A stretch of DNA of 64,000 nucleotides from Carboxylicivirga sp. GTDB taxonomy: Bacteria; Bacteroidota; Bacteroidia; Bacteroidales; Marinilabiliaceae. The notes below the pieces were generated by a model. The model was not told where the DNA came from, ran no database searches, and saw nothing but the letters and a program-made list of their open reading frames with translations. Positions 26,140-35,340 of the stretch are shown one piece after another. The position numbers and the translations under genes are program-made. The stretch lies in contig JAOARW010000053.1 in NCBI GenBank assembly GCA_025210475.1, forward strand, positions 62,001 through 126,000, read 5' to 3'. Numbering within the stretch: position 1 is the stretch's first letter; every line of letters begins with the position of its first letter.

Positions 26140-27078
26140 ATGCCACCGAAAGCTCCTATTAAGATATTTGCGGGTACTAGTACCAAATATCTTGCTGAAA
26201 AAATTAGTCTTTGCTCGGGCAGAGAATTGGGTAGTGTTAACTGCTTACGTTTCAGCGATGGTGAATTTACAACTGCCTACGAAGAAACGGTTCGTGGGTC
26301 ACACTTATTTTTATGTCAGTCAACATTTCCTCCTTCAGATAACCTGATGGAGTTATTGATGATGATTGATGCAGCCAAGCGCGCGTCGGCCTATAAAATT
26401 GTGGCAGTAATGCCATACTTTGGTTTTGCGCGTCAGGATCGTAAAGATCAGCCTCGTGTAGCGATTGGTGCTAAATTAGTTGCCGACATGTTACAAGCCG
26501 CTGGTGTTGATCGTGTTATTACCATGGATTTACATGCCGATCAAATTCAGGGATTCTTTGATATTCCGGTTGATCATTTGTATGCTTCGTCGATTTTTGT
26601 GCCGCATATCAAGCACATGAATCTTGAGGATTTGGTAATTGCTTCGCCGGATGTAGGTGGAACGAAACGTGCCAACACATATGCGAAGTTCCTGGAAACA
26701 CCAATGGTGATCTGTCATAAGCAACGTTCAAAGGCGAATGTGGTAGATGAGATGCGAATTATTGGTGATGTAGAAGGAAAAAATGTTATCATCGTTGATG
26801 ATATGGTTGATACCGCTGGTACATTAACCAAGGCAGCCGATATGATGTTAGAAGCAGGAGCCAAAAGTGTTCGTGCCTTCACAACGCATGCCGTTCTTTC
26901 AGGACCGGCGTACGAACGCATCGAAAACTCAGGTCTTACAGAATTATATGTAACCGACTCAATTCCGTTGAAGCAACAGAGTGATAAAATTAAAGTGCTT
27001 TCTGTAGCACAGCTTTTTGCCGATACGATTGAGAAAGTATATAATTATCAGTCGATAAGTAATCAATTCTTGATCTAA
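26140..27078 (+). CDS. prs: Ribose-phosphate pyrophosphokinase
   Basis: It makes PRPP from ribose 5-phosphate and ATP, the precursor of nucleotides, histidine and tryptophan. Length is 312 residues, with the ATP-binding MPYFGFARQDRK, metal-binding MDLHADQIQGFFD, ASPDVGGTKRA, and the PRPP loop VIIVDDMVDTAGTL. The start MPPKAPIKIFAG fits. A -7 box TACCTTTG lies at 26087-26094, 45 nt upstream. rplY follows after 93 bp with its own -7 box (TATATTTG, 27084-27091). Confidence 0.95.
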   Translation: MPPKAPIKIFAGTSTKYLAEKISLCSGRELGSVNCLRFSDGEFTTAYEETVRGSHLFLCQSTFPPSDNLMELLMMIDAAKRASAYKIVAVMPYFGFARQDRKDQPRVAIGAKLVADMLQAAGVDRVITMDLHADQIQGFFDIPVDHLYASSIFVPHIKHMNLEDLVIASPDVGGTKRANTYAKFLETPMVICHKQRSKANVVDEMRIIGDVEGKNVIIVDDMVDTAGTLTKAADMMLEAGAKSVRAFTTHAVLSGPAYERIENSGLTELYVTDSIPLKQQSDKIKVLSVAQLFADTIEKVYNYQSISNQFLI

Positions 27079-27171
27079 AGTATTATATTTGCAGCCGCTT
27101 TAGAGCAAGCGTGTGATGGGAAATTAAGCCTCACATGGTTATAATTTTGAGTAGCACTTAAAAAAAGAATT

Positions 27172-27747
27172 ATGCAAACTATTGAAATTAAAGGTACAGT
27201 TCGTACCGAGTTAGGCAAAAAGTCAACTAAGTCTTTACGTTCAGAAGGTAAAGTACCTTGTGTAATTTACGGTGGTGAAACTAACATTCACTTTACAGCT
27301 TCAGAAGCTGAGTTCCGTAAAATCATTTACACTCCAAACGTATACATTGTAAATGTAAATGTTGACGGAACTGTTTATCCTACTATTCTTCAGGATACTC
27401 AATTCCACCCTGTAAAAGAGCAGTTGCTTCACGCTGACTTCTTATTAGTAAAAGAAGAAAAGCCTGTTGTAATTGAAATCCCTGTTAAACTTGACGGTTT
27501 TGCAGAAGGTGTTAGAGCCGGTGGTAAGCTTCAGTTAGAGAAGCGTAAATTAAAAGTAAAAGCTTTAGCAAAAGATTTACCTGATACATTGGATATCAAT
27601 ATCGACAACTTAGGTCTTGGTAAAACAATGCAGGTTGGTCAATTATCATTCGAAAACCTTGAGTTATTGAATGCTAAGAATGCTGTAGTAGTTGCTGTAC
27701 GTTTGACTCGTGCTGCACGTGCTGCTGCTCAGGAAGCTGCAGAGTAA
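27172..27747 (+). CDS. rplY: Ribosomal protein L25 (general stress protein Ctc form)
   Basis: A 191-residue 5S rRNA-binding protein with the L25 N-terminal domain (IEIKGTVRTELGKKSTKSLR, VPCVIYGGE) and the longer C-terminal TL5/Ctc domain (VIEIPVKLDGFAEGVRAGGKL). The tail is Ala-rich. Codon use here is more regular than in its neighbours (GTA, GAA, CGT, GGT), as expected for a highly expressed ribosomal gene. The 80-nt leader may fold (TGTGA and TCACA arms near 27111-27135). A terminator follows. Confidence 0.95.
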   Translation: MQTIEIKGTVRTELGKKSTKSLRSEGKVPCVIYGGETNIHFTASEAEFRKIIYTPNVYIVNVNVDGTVYPTILQDTQFHPVKEQLLHADFLLVKEEKPVVIEIPVKLDGFAEGVRAGGKLQLEKRKLKVKALAKDLPDTLDINIDNLGLGKTMQVGQLSFENLELLNAKNAVVVAVRLTRAARAAAQEAAE

Positions 27748-27766
27748 CATTACAACTCTATATCAG

Positions 27767-27800
27767 AAACCTCCATATTTTCCATATGGAGGTTTTTTGT
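27767..27800 (+). terminator. Intrinsic terminator after rplY
   Basis: AAACCTCCATAT and ATATGGAGGTTT (27767-27778, 27784-27795) form a 12-bp stem ending in a T-run. It lies inside the longest possible pth frame and so argues for a pth start further downstream. Confidence 0.85.
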
Positions 27801-27830
27801 ATTTTTAGCCCTGCTTTTAATAAAAGAAGA

Positions 27831-28451
27831 ATGCTTAAGCGTTTAATAAGTTATTTCAAAAAAGAAAAGGATAATACACCTTCAGACATGAAGTACCTGA
27901 TAGTTGGTTTAGGAAATATTGGAGAAGAATACGATCAAACACGCCATAATGTGGGGTTTGAAGTTTTGGATACGATCGCAAAAAGAAATGAAGTGCGTTT
28001 CGAAGAAGAACGTTATGGAGGTGTTGCGCGGTTCAAGTTTAAGGCACGCAGCTTTATCATGCTAAAGCCAAATACCTATGTGAATTTGAGTGGACGGGCC
28101 ATTAACTACTGGATGCAGAAGGAGAAAATTCCGTTATCAAACCTATTGGTGGTGGTTGATGATTTAGCCTTGCCATTTGGAACTTTACGTTTAAAAACCA
28201 AAGGAGGTGATGCGGGTCACAACGGGCTTAAGAGTATACAAAGCACCCTTGGTAGTGCCGCCTATTCTCGTTTGCGTTTTGGTATTGGTAACGAATTTCA
28301 GCGCGGTCGTCAGGTAGATTTTGTGTTAGGGAAATGGTCCGATGAAGAGTGGACTGAACTGATGGAGCGCACTAAAGTTGCAGAAGATATTATTAAAGCA
28401 TTTGCAACAGTTGGTGCAGCACAGGCTATGAGTCAGTTTAATAATAAATAA
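27831..28451 (+). CDS. pth: Peptidyl-tRNA hydrolase
   Basis: It frees tRNA from peptidyl-tRNAs that drop off the ribosome. The family core starts at MKYLIVGLGNIGEEYD, with catalytic His39 in TRHNVGFEV, and continues FIMLKPNTYVNLSG, VVVDDLALPFG and GGDAGHNGLKSI. The ATG at 27831 leaves a 19-residue basic leader (MLKRLISYFKKEKD), which is downstream of the rplY terminator; the ATG at 27888 would give the bare enzyme. The longer frame from 27786 crosses the terminator and is unlikely. The S4 protein gene follows closely. Confidence 0.93.
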   Translation: MLKRLISYFKKEKDNTPSDMKYLIVGLGNIGEEYDQTRHNVGFEVLDTIAKRNEVRFEEERYGGVARFKFKARSFIMLKPNTYVNLSGRAINYWMQKEKIPLSNLLVVVDDLALPFGTLRLKTKGGDAGHNGLKSIQSTLGSAAYSRLRFGIGNEFQRGRQVDFVLGKWSDEEWTELMERTKVAEDIIKAFATVGAAQAMSQFNNK

Positions 28452-28474
28452 GTCTCAGGATAATTCAACTTGGA

Positions 28475-28870
28475 ATGATGAGTGGATCAGGAGTGAGAAT
28501 TGATAAATACCTTTGGGCTGTGCGCTTGTTTAAAACCCGCAGTATAGCTGCCGAAGCATGCAAAAAAGGTAAAGTTTCAATGAGTAATATGCCGGTAAAA
28601 TCATCACGTGTTGTTAAACCGGGTGATGAAATTGATATACGCGTGCCGCCCATCGTGCGTCGTTATAAGGTGTTGGATGTGGCAGAAAAGCGAATGGGTG
28701 CAAAACTAACACCTGATTTTGTAAAGGATATTACGCCTCCCAATCAATTAGAGATGCTTGAATTGTCGCGATTGGCTTCTAATGCTAATCGGGATAGAGG
28801 TATGGGACGCCCCACAAAGAAAGACAGACGTGATCTGGAGAAATTACAGGAAGGTGATTGGGATTTATAA
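28475..28870 (+). CDS. S4-domain RNA-binding protein (Hsp15-like)
   Basis: A 131-residue protein with an N-terminal S4 domain (RIDKYLWAVRLFKTRSIAAE, KKGKVSMSNMPVKSSRVVKPGDEIDIR). The basic C-terminal tail with GRPTKKDRRDLEK is typical of the HslR/Hsp15 family, which binds stalled 50S subunits carrying peptidyl-tRNA. Its position right after pth fits that role. It lies 23 bp from pth and 8 bp from the DUF4924 gene. Confidence 0.85.
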   Translation: MMSGSGVRIDKYLWAVRLFKTRSIAAEACKKGKVSMSNMPVKSSRVVKPGDEIDIRVPPIVRRYKVLDVAEKRMGAKLTPDFVKDITPPNQLEMLELSRLASNANRDRGMGRPTKKDRRDLEKLQEGDWDL

Positions 28871-28878
28871 ATAGAACT

Positions 28879-29421
28879 ATGATTGTAGCGCAACAAAAAA
28901 AGAAAGAGAATATCATTGAGTATGTTCTGTATATGTGGCAGGTTGAAGATTTGATCAGGGCCAATAAATTGGATATGTCCTTAATCGATAAGCACATTAT
29001 TTCGGGTTATAAACAAGATGAGGATCTCACACTTGAGATCCGGGATTGGTGGTCGAATTTATGCGAGATGATGCGTTTGGAGAACAAATCTGAAAAAGGA
29101 CATCTACAGATCAATATCAATACTGTAAATGATGTTAACCGACTGCATAATCATTTGTTAAAATCACCTAAGCAGATGGCTTATCAGCATCTATACAACA
29201 GTATGGCGGCAAGTATTCAGGAATTTGATAACAAATCGGGTAATGCATTGGAAAATGAAGTTGAGATTTGTTTGACAGCAATTTATAGCTCTTTTTTGTT
29301 AAAGCTTAAGAATCAGGCCGTATCAGAGCAAACGGAAGTCGCTCTTAAAACATTTAGCAAACTGTTGAGTGTTTTGGCTAAGAAATTTAAAGAAGAGCAA
29401 GAAGGCAGTCTTCAGTTGTAA
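28879..29421 (+). CDS. DUF4924 family protein
   Basis: A 180-residue, mostly helical, cytoplasmic protein starting MIVAQQKKKENIIEYVLYMWQ. The ENIIEYVLYMWQVED, HLQININTVNDVNRLHNHLL and SVLAKKFKEE stretches match the Bacteroidota family DUF4924, whose role is unknown. The ATG at 28879 is preferred over the frame start at 28858, which overlaps the S4 gene. Last gene of the rplY/pth cluster; its end overlaps the convergent DCC gene by 10 bp. Confidence 0.8.
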   Translation: MIVAQQKKKENIIEYVLYMWQVEDLIRANKLDMSLIDKHIISGYKQDEDLTLEIRDWWSNLCEMMRLENKSEKGHLQININTVNDVNRLHNHLLKSPKQMAYQHLYNSMAASIQEFDNKSGNALENEVEICLTAIYSSFLLKLKNQAVSEQTEVALKTFSKLLSVLAKKFKEEQEGSLQL

Positions 29422-29771
29422 TTGATGACGCATGACTTGGTGCCAAACCAGCGGTAGCGGTTTCGTGCAATCATAAAATAAAGCCGGTTGATTATTTTAT
29501 TCGGAAGCAAGCCTATTAATTGGGATAGGCTTTTATAAAAACCGCCACAAATTGTTAATAATCTAAGAGCGGCCAAACCCCCTTCGTATACGACTGAATC
29601 TTCTATAAATAAGAGGGATGAAGGTTCATTATTGCTCACCAGCTGATAAGGAAACAAGTGGGCATTACTTTCTAATTTGGTTTTACTAAGGCGCTGAATC
29701 AACAGATGGCAGAAGTTACATCGCCCGTCGTAGTATATTACAGGTACTGTATTTTCTGAGTTTGCTGCCAT
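29412..29771 (-). CDS. DCC family thiol-disulfide protein (DUF393)
   Basis: A 119-residue protein with the family motif YYDGRCNFCH near residues 13-22, a thioredoxin-like CxxC, and the late RNRYRWFG. DCC proteins are predicted thiol-disulfide oxidoreductases of unknown substrate. Its 3' end overlaps DUF4924 by 10 bp, and the small gene at 29782 lies 10 bp upstream on the same strand. Confidence 0.8.
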   Translation of the reverse strand: MAANSENTVPVIYYDGRCNFCHLLIQRLSKTKLESNAHLFPYQLVSNNEPSSLLFIEDSVVYEGGLAALRLLTICGGFYKSLSQLIGLLPNKIINRLYFMIARNRYRWFGTKSCVINYN

Positions 29772-29781
29772 CAGTTACTCT

Positions 29782-29967
29782 TTAAGTTTCAGATTCAACT
29801 TCGGTCCGAACGTCATTTATATCTGTATTGATCGTATTCAAATCGTTGTGATGATTCGAATGGAGATATTGATTGGCATCAGTAACAAAGCCATTATCTG
29901 AAAAAATGTCGAAGATAAAATCTTTATCGCTGTACCCTTTGCAAGCTAATTTTAAAGTTTTTTGCAT
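29782..29967 (-). CDS. Small hypothetical protein (61 aa)
   Basis: A 61-residue frame beginning MQKTLKLACKGYSDKDFIFD and ending in an acidic tail (RTEVESET). It lies 10 bp upstream of the DCC gene on the same strand, with no competing gene, so it is probably the first cistron of that operon. No family, signal peptide or membrane segment is recognised. Confidence 0.5.
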   Translation of the reverse strand: MQKTLKLACKGYSDKDFIFDIFSDNGFVTDANQYLHSNHHNDLNTINTDINDVRTEVESET

Positions 29968-30107
29968 ATAGAAATGTTTACATTTTTTGGTAACTAAAAC
30001 TACTTCAATAATATCATGTTAATATTTCATGAATATTATTTTCTTCTTAAGAAAAGTAGCAATATCCCTTACTTGGTAAACATTGTTCGGGGTATTTGGT
30101 TCGATGC

Positions 30108-31409
30108 TTATGGCTTAATAATTACCACATCGGCACGGCGGTTAATAACACGAATGGGCGAATTTTTGCGTTTGTCTTTGGGGATGAGTAAGTCATTGTC
30201 TCCTCGTGGGTGTAAACTAAACCTGTTTTTATCTATACCCAGATCGTCGACAAAATACGATAGAATGGATTCACATCGTTTTTTGCTAATCTCAAGGTTT
30301 TTTATTTTGTCATCATCACTGTCGTTGTAGGCATAGATATCAACTTTTGATCCCGGATTTTTCTTCATGTACAATGCTGTAGTTGCCAGTTCCACCTGAT
30401 CCTTGGTATCGAGTATACTCTTGTTTGAATCAAAATATACCGATACCATATTGTTGCTGCCATATACACGCATGGCATGATGAAGAATGGTAACCGTATC
30501 AACCGTAATTACCCGATTGGCTTCGTATTGTCTTAACTCTTCTTCCAATAAGGCCACTTCATCAGCCAAAGGATCTTTTCTTGGCCGCTCAAATACATTA
30601 AATCCGTATCGGCGATGGGTCCACCTTGAGTGACGTTTATCTTTTTTACCAAACTTATAGGCCAGGTGAATGTTCGTGTACCAATATTTGTCATTGTTGG
30701 CACCGGTCAGGATATTATCAAGTTTATCTTCCAATGACCACCGCATAGAAGTTTCAAATCCGATATCAAAACTACGATTCAATCGGTATTGTGTACCAAT
30801 CGTTAAGGGAATAACCAGCTCATTTACTCTGGCAATTTTTCGATCCGGGTTTTGAGGGTCGTAGCCAAGAACGATGTATCCTTCATCTTCGCTTCCCGGC
30901 ACTAGGTCACTGTAATGAACCACTTCATCTGTGCTGGTGTGGTGCACCCGCGTTCGGTATGAAGTAACACCAACACCTACCTTCAGGAAAAGATTCCATT
31001 TATCATTCATGGGTCCCGGGTAATTAAACCATTGATTGATGTAGGTAACTGCGTTAAAAGAATAGTCGTTAATGTTACCGGTACTGTAATACACCTCATT
31101 ACCTGATCTGAAATCACTAGTAAAAAACTGCAAATCAAAAGCCCATGCCGGATGTATTTGCTTGGATAATTTAAGCATGGGGCCAAAATTCCAGTGCTTA
31201 TCAGGAAAAACAGCATACGAAGTTAAATCGTTTTGCATAATAAAAGGACCATATCCAATAGCTAATGACCAGGTGTTAAAAATCTTTTCGCGAGAATAGC
31301 GCATGTGCTCTTCCAGCTGCCTGTCGTCAGAAGAAAACTGAGCCCTGGTTATTGAGGAGCAGCACAAAAGTGTGATTAAAGTAATTATTGTATAGTTGCG
31401 AACTCTCAT
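30108..31409 (-). CDS. OmpA-like outer membrane protein with divergent peptidoglycan-binding domain
   Basis: A 433-residue exported protein (signal peptide ending ITRAQF). An outer membrane barrel of about 240 residues starts near NTWSLAIGYGPFIMQND, then an OmpA-type C-terminal domain from SVYFDSNKSILDTKDQ. The peptidoglycan-binding signature is weak: the usual GHTD.RG is AYNDSDDD, but the Asp and the later Arg (ISKKRCESIL) remain. It is a tandem paralogue of the next gene (31416), 6 bp downstream of it, and shares the GVTSYRTR/IPFGIGVKYR-style barrel motifs and the KRHSRWTHRRYGFN-type linker. Confidence 0.85.
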   Translation of the reverse strand: MRVRNYTIITLITLLCCSSITRAQFSSDDRQLEEHMRYSREKIFNTWSLAIGYGPFIMQNDLTSYAVFPDKHWNFGPMLKLSKQIHPAWAFDLQFFTSDFRSGNEVYYSTGNINDYSFNAVTYINQWFNYPGPMNDKWNLFLKVGVGVTSYRTRVHHTSTDEVVHYSDLVPGSEDEGYIVLGYDPQNPDRKIARVNELVIPLTIGTQYRLNRSFDIGFETSMRWSLEDKLDNILTGANNDKYWYTNIHLAYKFGKKDKRHSRWTHRRYGFNVFERPRKDPLADEVALLEEELRQYEANRVITVDTVTILHHAMRVYGSNNMVSVYFDSNKSILDTKDQVELATTALYMKKNPGSKVDIYAYNDSDDDKIKNLEISKKRCESILSYFVDDLGIDKNRFSLHPRGDNDLLIPKDKRKNSPIRVINRRADVVIIKP

Positions 31410-31415
31410 ACCTTT

Positions 31416-32780
31416 TTATTCAATTATCACGAAAAGATCAACACGGCGATTAACCAGGTGAAGCCCACGAGGTGCCAGTTTTTGTGTGTCAGAAAGTAAC
31501 TCCGCCTCGCCTTTGTAATCAATAACGAAACGATCGGCATCAATATCGTATTCATCAACAAGTACCTTTAATGCAGCCTGACAGCGTCGCTGACTTAGTT
31601 TAACATTGTATTCATAGGAGCCTCTTTCGTCGGTGTATCCAACTATTTTAACCCTTAACGATTTGTCCTGATTCATTACATAAGCCACCTTGGCCAGTGA
31701 CATGTGGGCATCTTTTGTGATATTGGATTTGTCAAAATCAAAAAAGATGGATGCTGTAACTGTTTCTTTATATTCTACCGATTCGGTAACAATTGTACTG
31801 GTATCGGCTTTTACCGAATCCATCGATGCGATTAATGCAATCTGACGTTTCAAAGAATCTAACTTATGTGCCATCGGGTCGTCATTACGACGCCTTTTAT
31901 AGTTCATGTTAAAATCCTTATAAGTCCAGGAGGCGTGTCTTTTATTTTTCTTGCCAATTTTATAGGTAAGGTTTACTGAAGCAAGCATATAACTGTCGTT
32001 GTCGGCACCAGTCAGATTTACATCCAGATTATCGCCATTCATTTTGCGCATTAAAACTTCTGTGCCTATATCGAAGCTTTTACTTACCCGATATTTAACG
32101 CCGATACCAAATGGTATAACGATTTCGTTTTGTCGTTTGGTTTCTTTATCGGGTGCATCGCTACCACGACGTTCATAGCCTTGTACCAGGTAATCTTCAG
32201 ACAGCCATCCGTGAGGAGTTGGATAACCAGCCACATTTTCGTATACATGTTTGACTTTTAATACATCGCCGGGATTTAAGAATTCGATTTCACCCGTTTC
32301 CGGATCGGTGTAGCTTCCAGGTGTAAGTCGATAGAGCTTACTTCTGAAATAAGTTAATCCGATACCAAGCTTGGCATAGATGTTCCACTTATCGCTTATG
32401 GGGCCAAAGATGGCAAGCTGATTAATGTTAAAAGTTCCATTAAGGGTTATATCGTATAAATCACCTTCAAAATAGCGATGGTTCTTCTGGCCATACATAT
32501 CGGCCTTAAGCCATTGTAAATCTAATCCCCAGGGACGATTAAACTGTTTGCTGATCATTACAGTAGGAGCAAATTTCCAGTTGCTGCTAGGAAAAACGGT
32601 GTAATCAATAACATCGGTATAATAGATAACAGGACCAACGCCAACTGTAACCGACCAAGTATTATATTTATTTCCTTTACGATAGATTTGCTCTTCTGAT
32701 AATTGGCCAAAATCTTTCTGTGCCGTAGCCCCCGCAATTGAAAGTATAAAGACTGATAAAAGTAAAATGTACTTGTTCAT
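31416..32780 (-). CDS. OmpA-family outer membrane protein
   Basis: An exported protein of 454 residues from ATG 32780 (the frame starts six codons earlier). Signal peptide ends GATAQ. A barrel domain begins at NTWSVTVGVGPVIYYTD, and a canonical OmpA domain ends the protein: SIFFDFDKSNITKDA, VGYTDERGSYEYNVKLSQRRC, with both peptidoglycan-contacting Asp and Arg. It should tie the outer membrane to the cell wall. It is the first gene of a pair with a divergent paralogue. Confidence 0.9.
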   Translation of the reverse strand: MNKYILLLSVFILSIAGATAQKDFGQLSEEQIYRKGNKYNTWSVTVGVGPVIYYTDVIDYTVFPSSNWKFAPTVMISKQFNRPWGLDLQWLKADMYGQKNHRYFEGDLYDITLNGTFNINQLAIFGPISDKWNIYAKLGIGLTYFRSKLYRLTPGSYTDPETGEIEFLNPGDVLKVKHVYENVAGYPTPHGWLSEDYLVQGYERRGSDAPDKETKRQNEIVIPFGIGVKYRVSKSFDIGTEVLMRKMNGDNLDVNLTGADNDSYMLASVNLTYKIGKKNKRHASWTYKDFNMNYKRRRNDDPMAHKLDSLKRQIALIASMDSVKADTSTIVTESVEYKETVTASIFFDFDKSNITKDAHMSLAKVAYVMNQDKSLRVKIVGYTDERGSYEYNVKLSQRRCQAALKVLVDEYDIDADRFVIDYKGEAELLSDTQKLAPRGLHLVNRRVDLFVIIE

Positions 32781-32910
32781 GAGCACGATTTTATGCAATT
32801 AATGGATTAAAACTAAAGTATTTAACTATTTGAATAAAGTAATACCCAAAACATTTTTACTAAATGTAGTTTTTCGTCCATCAACGCAATAATAATCCTG
32901 CCAAAAGAAA

Positions 32911-32945
32911 AAAGCCCTTCCTGCGATAGGAAAGGCTTTTAACTA
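32911..32945 (-). terminator. Intrinsic terminator after dsbD
   Basis: On the minus strand AAAGCCTTTCCT and AGGAAGGGCTTT pair across a short loop (32911-32938), followed by TTTTTC. It lies between the dsbD stop and the OmpA gene. Confidence 0.8.
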
Positions 32946-32967
32946 TTTCATTTACTTAATAATGAAC

Positions 32968-34884
32968 TTATCTGTTTTTGTATTTTTCAAGTCCGTCATC
33001 GAGCCAGTTCTTATATTTTTCAATATCCGGATCGTAGGCAACAGGATTATTAAGTGTATTTTCTTTCTCGTCAATGATTACATAGTAAGGTTGTCCTTGT
33101 TGTTGGTAGCGCTCCAACTGGAACTCTGCCCACTTTTGTCCAACAGTTCTGATTTTCTTACCAGTTACTTCTGAAACATAGGGCTCATCCAGCTTTTTGC
33201 GATCATCAACATAAAGAGATACCAGGATGTAATCGTTGGCAAGCATGGCTTTAATGTTCTCATTCGACCATACTTTGTCCTCCATCTTACGGCAGTTTGT
33301 ACATCCAAGGCCTGTGAAATCAAGTAATAGCGGCTTATTAACCTCTTTTGCATAAGCCAAAGCTTTGTCATAATCTTTGAAAGCCGGAATACCTTGTGGT
33401 CCATAGTACATTCCTTCTGGCATGCCACCATGGCTATCTGTACTGCTACTCACTAGGCCCTGAACCGGTGTTTGATCACCCACACCAAATGGTGATTCTG
33501 CGTAGTTCTTTGGTGGTGGGAAACCACTGATCAGATTAACTGGTGCACCCCATAAACCTGGAACCATATAAATGGTGAAACTGATCACCAAAAGTCCCAT
33601 TAAGAAACGCGATACTGGAATATGTTCCATGGGCGAGTCGTGTGGTAAACGTATTTTTCCTAGCAAATAGAAACCCATTGCTCCGAATATGGCAATCCAA
33701 ATGGCAATGAATACTTCACGCTCAAGAATGTGCCAGCCCATCGTCATATCGGCAATTGATAAGAATTTGAAAGCAAAGGCCAATTCCAGGAAGCCAAGAA
33801 TTACTTTTACCGAGTTTAACCAACCACCTGACTTTGGTAATGAGTTCAGGTAGCCTGGGAAAGCAGCAAAAAAAGCGAATGGTAAAGCTAATGCTGATGA
33901 GAATCCCAACATACCAATGATTGGTCCCATGTAACCTCCTGTGGCCGCTTTAACAAGCAAGGCTCCTACAATAGGCCCTGTACAACTAAATGATACCAAA
34001 GCTAAAGTAAACGCCATAAAGAAAGTACCGATGAATCCACCTTTTTCCTCATTTTTAGTTGCAAAATTAACCCAGGAACTTGGCATCATAATTTCGAATG
34101 CGCCAAAGAATGAGGCTGCAAATACAACTAATAATAGGAAGAAGAAAAGGTTAAACCAAACATTGGTTGATAATTCATTTAAGGCACTTGCTCCAAAAAT
34201 AGCAGAAACCGCAACTCCAAGGATAAGGTATATAACGATGATGGATATACCATATTGAATACCATTTCGGATACCGGCAGCTTTGGTCGCACTGGTTTTA
34301 GTAAAGAAGCTAACTGTCATTGGTATCATAGGAAATACACATGGGGTAAGTAGTGCAGCTAATCCACCACCAAAAGCTAATAAGAAAATAGCCCAGTATG
34401 ATTCTTCTGATTCGTCAGAAGTCTCCGTTGTAGAAGCTGTTACCTCAAAATCTACCATTTCAGGTGGCATGCAGGTTTCGTCGTTACAAATCATCGACTC
34501 AACATAGCCTTTAACCACAACATCACCTTTTTGCTTAAGCTGAATTACTTTTTTGAAGCTTGCCTTCTTCTCAAACCATTTTAACTCAGCTTCAAATGTT
34601 TCATCGTAATGAGCTGTTGCCTCAGGCTCTTCGGTAATTCCGTCAAGAATGGTGAAAGATTCATTTTCTTCAATTTCAATATTGGTTGGAAAAGCGGTGT
34701 TTTCAGGAAGAACTGATGAATATACATGCCATCCTTCATCAACAGTTGCTTCGCAAATTATTTCGACTTTACCGTCGCCGATGTTCTTCGTTGAGAATTT
34801 CCAGGAAATATGCTGTTCGAATTGGGCAAAACTTCCTGCCAAAACCGTCAACATAAGTACTAAAGCTGCTAATGTCCTTTTCAT
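32968..34884 (-). CDS. dsbD: Thiol:disulfide interchange protein DsbD
   Basis: A 638-residue inner membrane protein that carries electrons from cytoplasmic thioredoxin to the periplasm. Signal peptide ends LAGSFAQ. The N-terminal periplasmic domain has Cys in MICNDETCMPPEMV. Eight membrane segments follow, with the redox cysteines in LLTPCVFPMIPM and VSFSCTGPIVG. The C-terminal thioredoxin-like domain has GLGCTNCRKMED. All three redox pairs are present. It could feed the TlpA-like proteins at 53595. Confidence 0.94.
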   Translation of the reverse strand: MKRTLAALVLMLTVLAGSFAQFEQHISWKFSTKNIGDGKVEIICEATVDEGWHVYSSVLPENTAFPTNIEIEENESFTILDGITEEPEATAHYDETFEAELKWFEKKASFKKVIQLKQKGDVVVKGYVESMICNDETCMPPEMVDFEVTASTTETSDESEESYWAIFLLAFGGGLAALLTPCVFPMIPMTVSFFTKTSATKAAGIRNGIQYGISIIVIYLILGVAVSAIFGASALNELSTNVWFNLFFFLLLVVFAASFFGAFEIMMPSSWVNFATKNEEKGGFIGTFFMAFTLALVSFSCTGPIVGALLVKAATGGYMGPIIGMLGFSSALALPFAFFAAFPGYLNSLPKSGGWLNSVKVILGFLELAFAFKFLSIADMTMGWHILEREVFIAIWIAIFGAMGFYLLGKIRLPHDSPMEHIPVSRFLMGLLVISFTIYMVPGLWGAPVNLISGFPPPKNYAESPFGVGDQTPVQGLVSSSTDSHGGMPEGMYYGPQGIPAFKDYDKALAYAKEVNKPLLLDFTGLGCTNCRKMEDKVWSNENIKAMLANDYILVSLYVDDRKKLDEPYVSEVTGKKIRTVGQKWAEFQLERYQQQGQPYYVIIDEKENTLNNPVAYDPDIEKYKNWLDDGLEKYKNR

Positions 34885-35312
34885 ACGTTTTAATTTGTTT
34901 CAGTTGCCGAATGTAATTTACAGTTATCTGAACTAAATCCAGTACAATTGCGCATCACATTTGATATTTAATCCCGAACAAAAAGTCTATTGGCTTGCTG
35001 TGCCAATTATTTTTGTTCAACTTTTTTAATTTCTCAATTTGTCGAGATCTATTGGTTTTCCTTACAATTGATTTTTAATAAAGTCAATTAGCAAAGCAAT
35101 ATATCTACATCTTTATATGTCTACAAAGTTACAACTTTTAGTTTTTTCAAAGTGCATCATAATTTGTTATCAAGACGTTAATTACTCTTGTTTCGATATG
35201 ACTTTTGACACTATGATTCGTTTGTAAGCTTTGTTAGACTAAAGACACCTGAATTAAAAAAGTGGGTGACAGGAAGAGAGGGGGTTTTTCCATGACTTAC
35301 GTCACGCATAAA
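34885..35312. other. 428-bp AT-rich gap upstream of dsbD, no gene seen
   Basis: No convincing open frame on either strand. A minus-strand -7 box TAACTTTG lies at 35131-35124, far (240 nt) from the dsbD start. A TGAC-ttac-GTCA dyad lies at 35293-35304 near the rng terminator. A small RNA cannot be excluded. Confidence 0.3.
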
Positions 35313-35340
35313 CAAAAAAAGGCTGACCTATGACAGGTCA
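35313..35340 (-). terminator. Intrinsic terminator overlapping the rng stop codon
   Basis: On the minus strand TGACCT-gtcat-AGGTCA forms the stem and is followed by GCC and a run of seven T. The stem includes the last codons and the stop of the RNase G gene. Confidence 0.8.
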
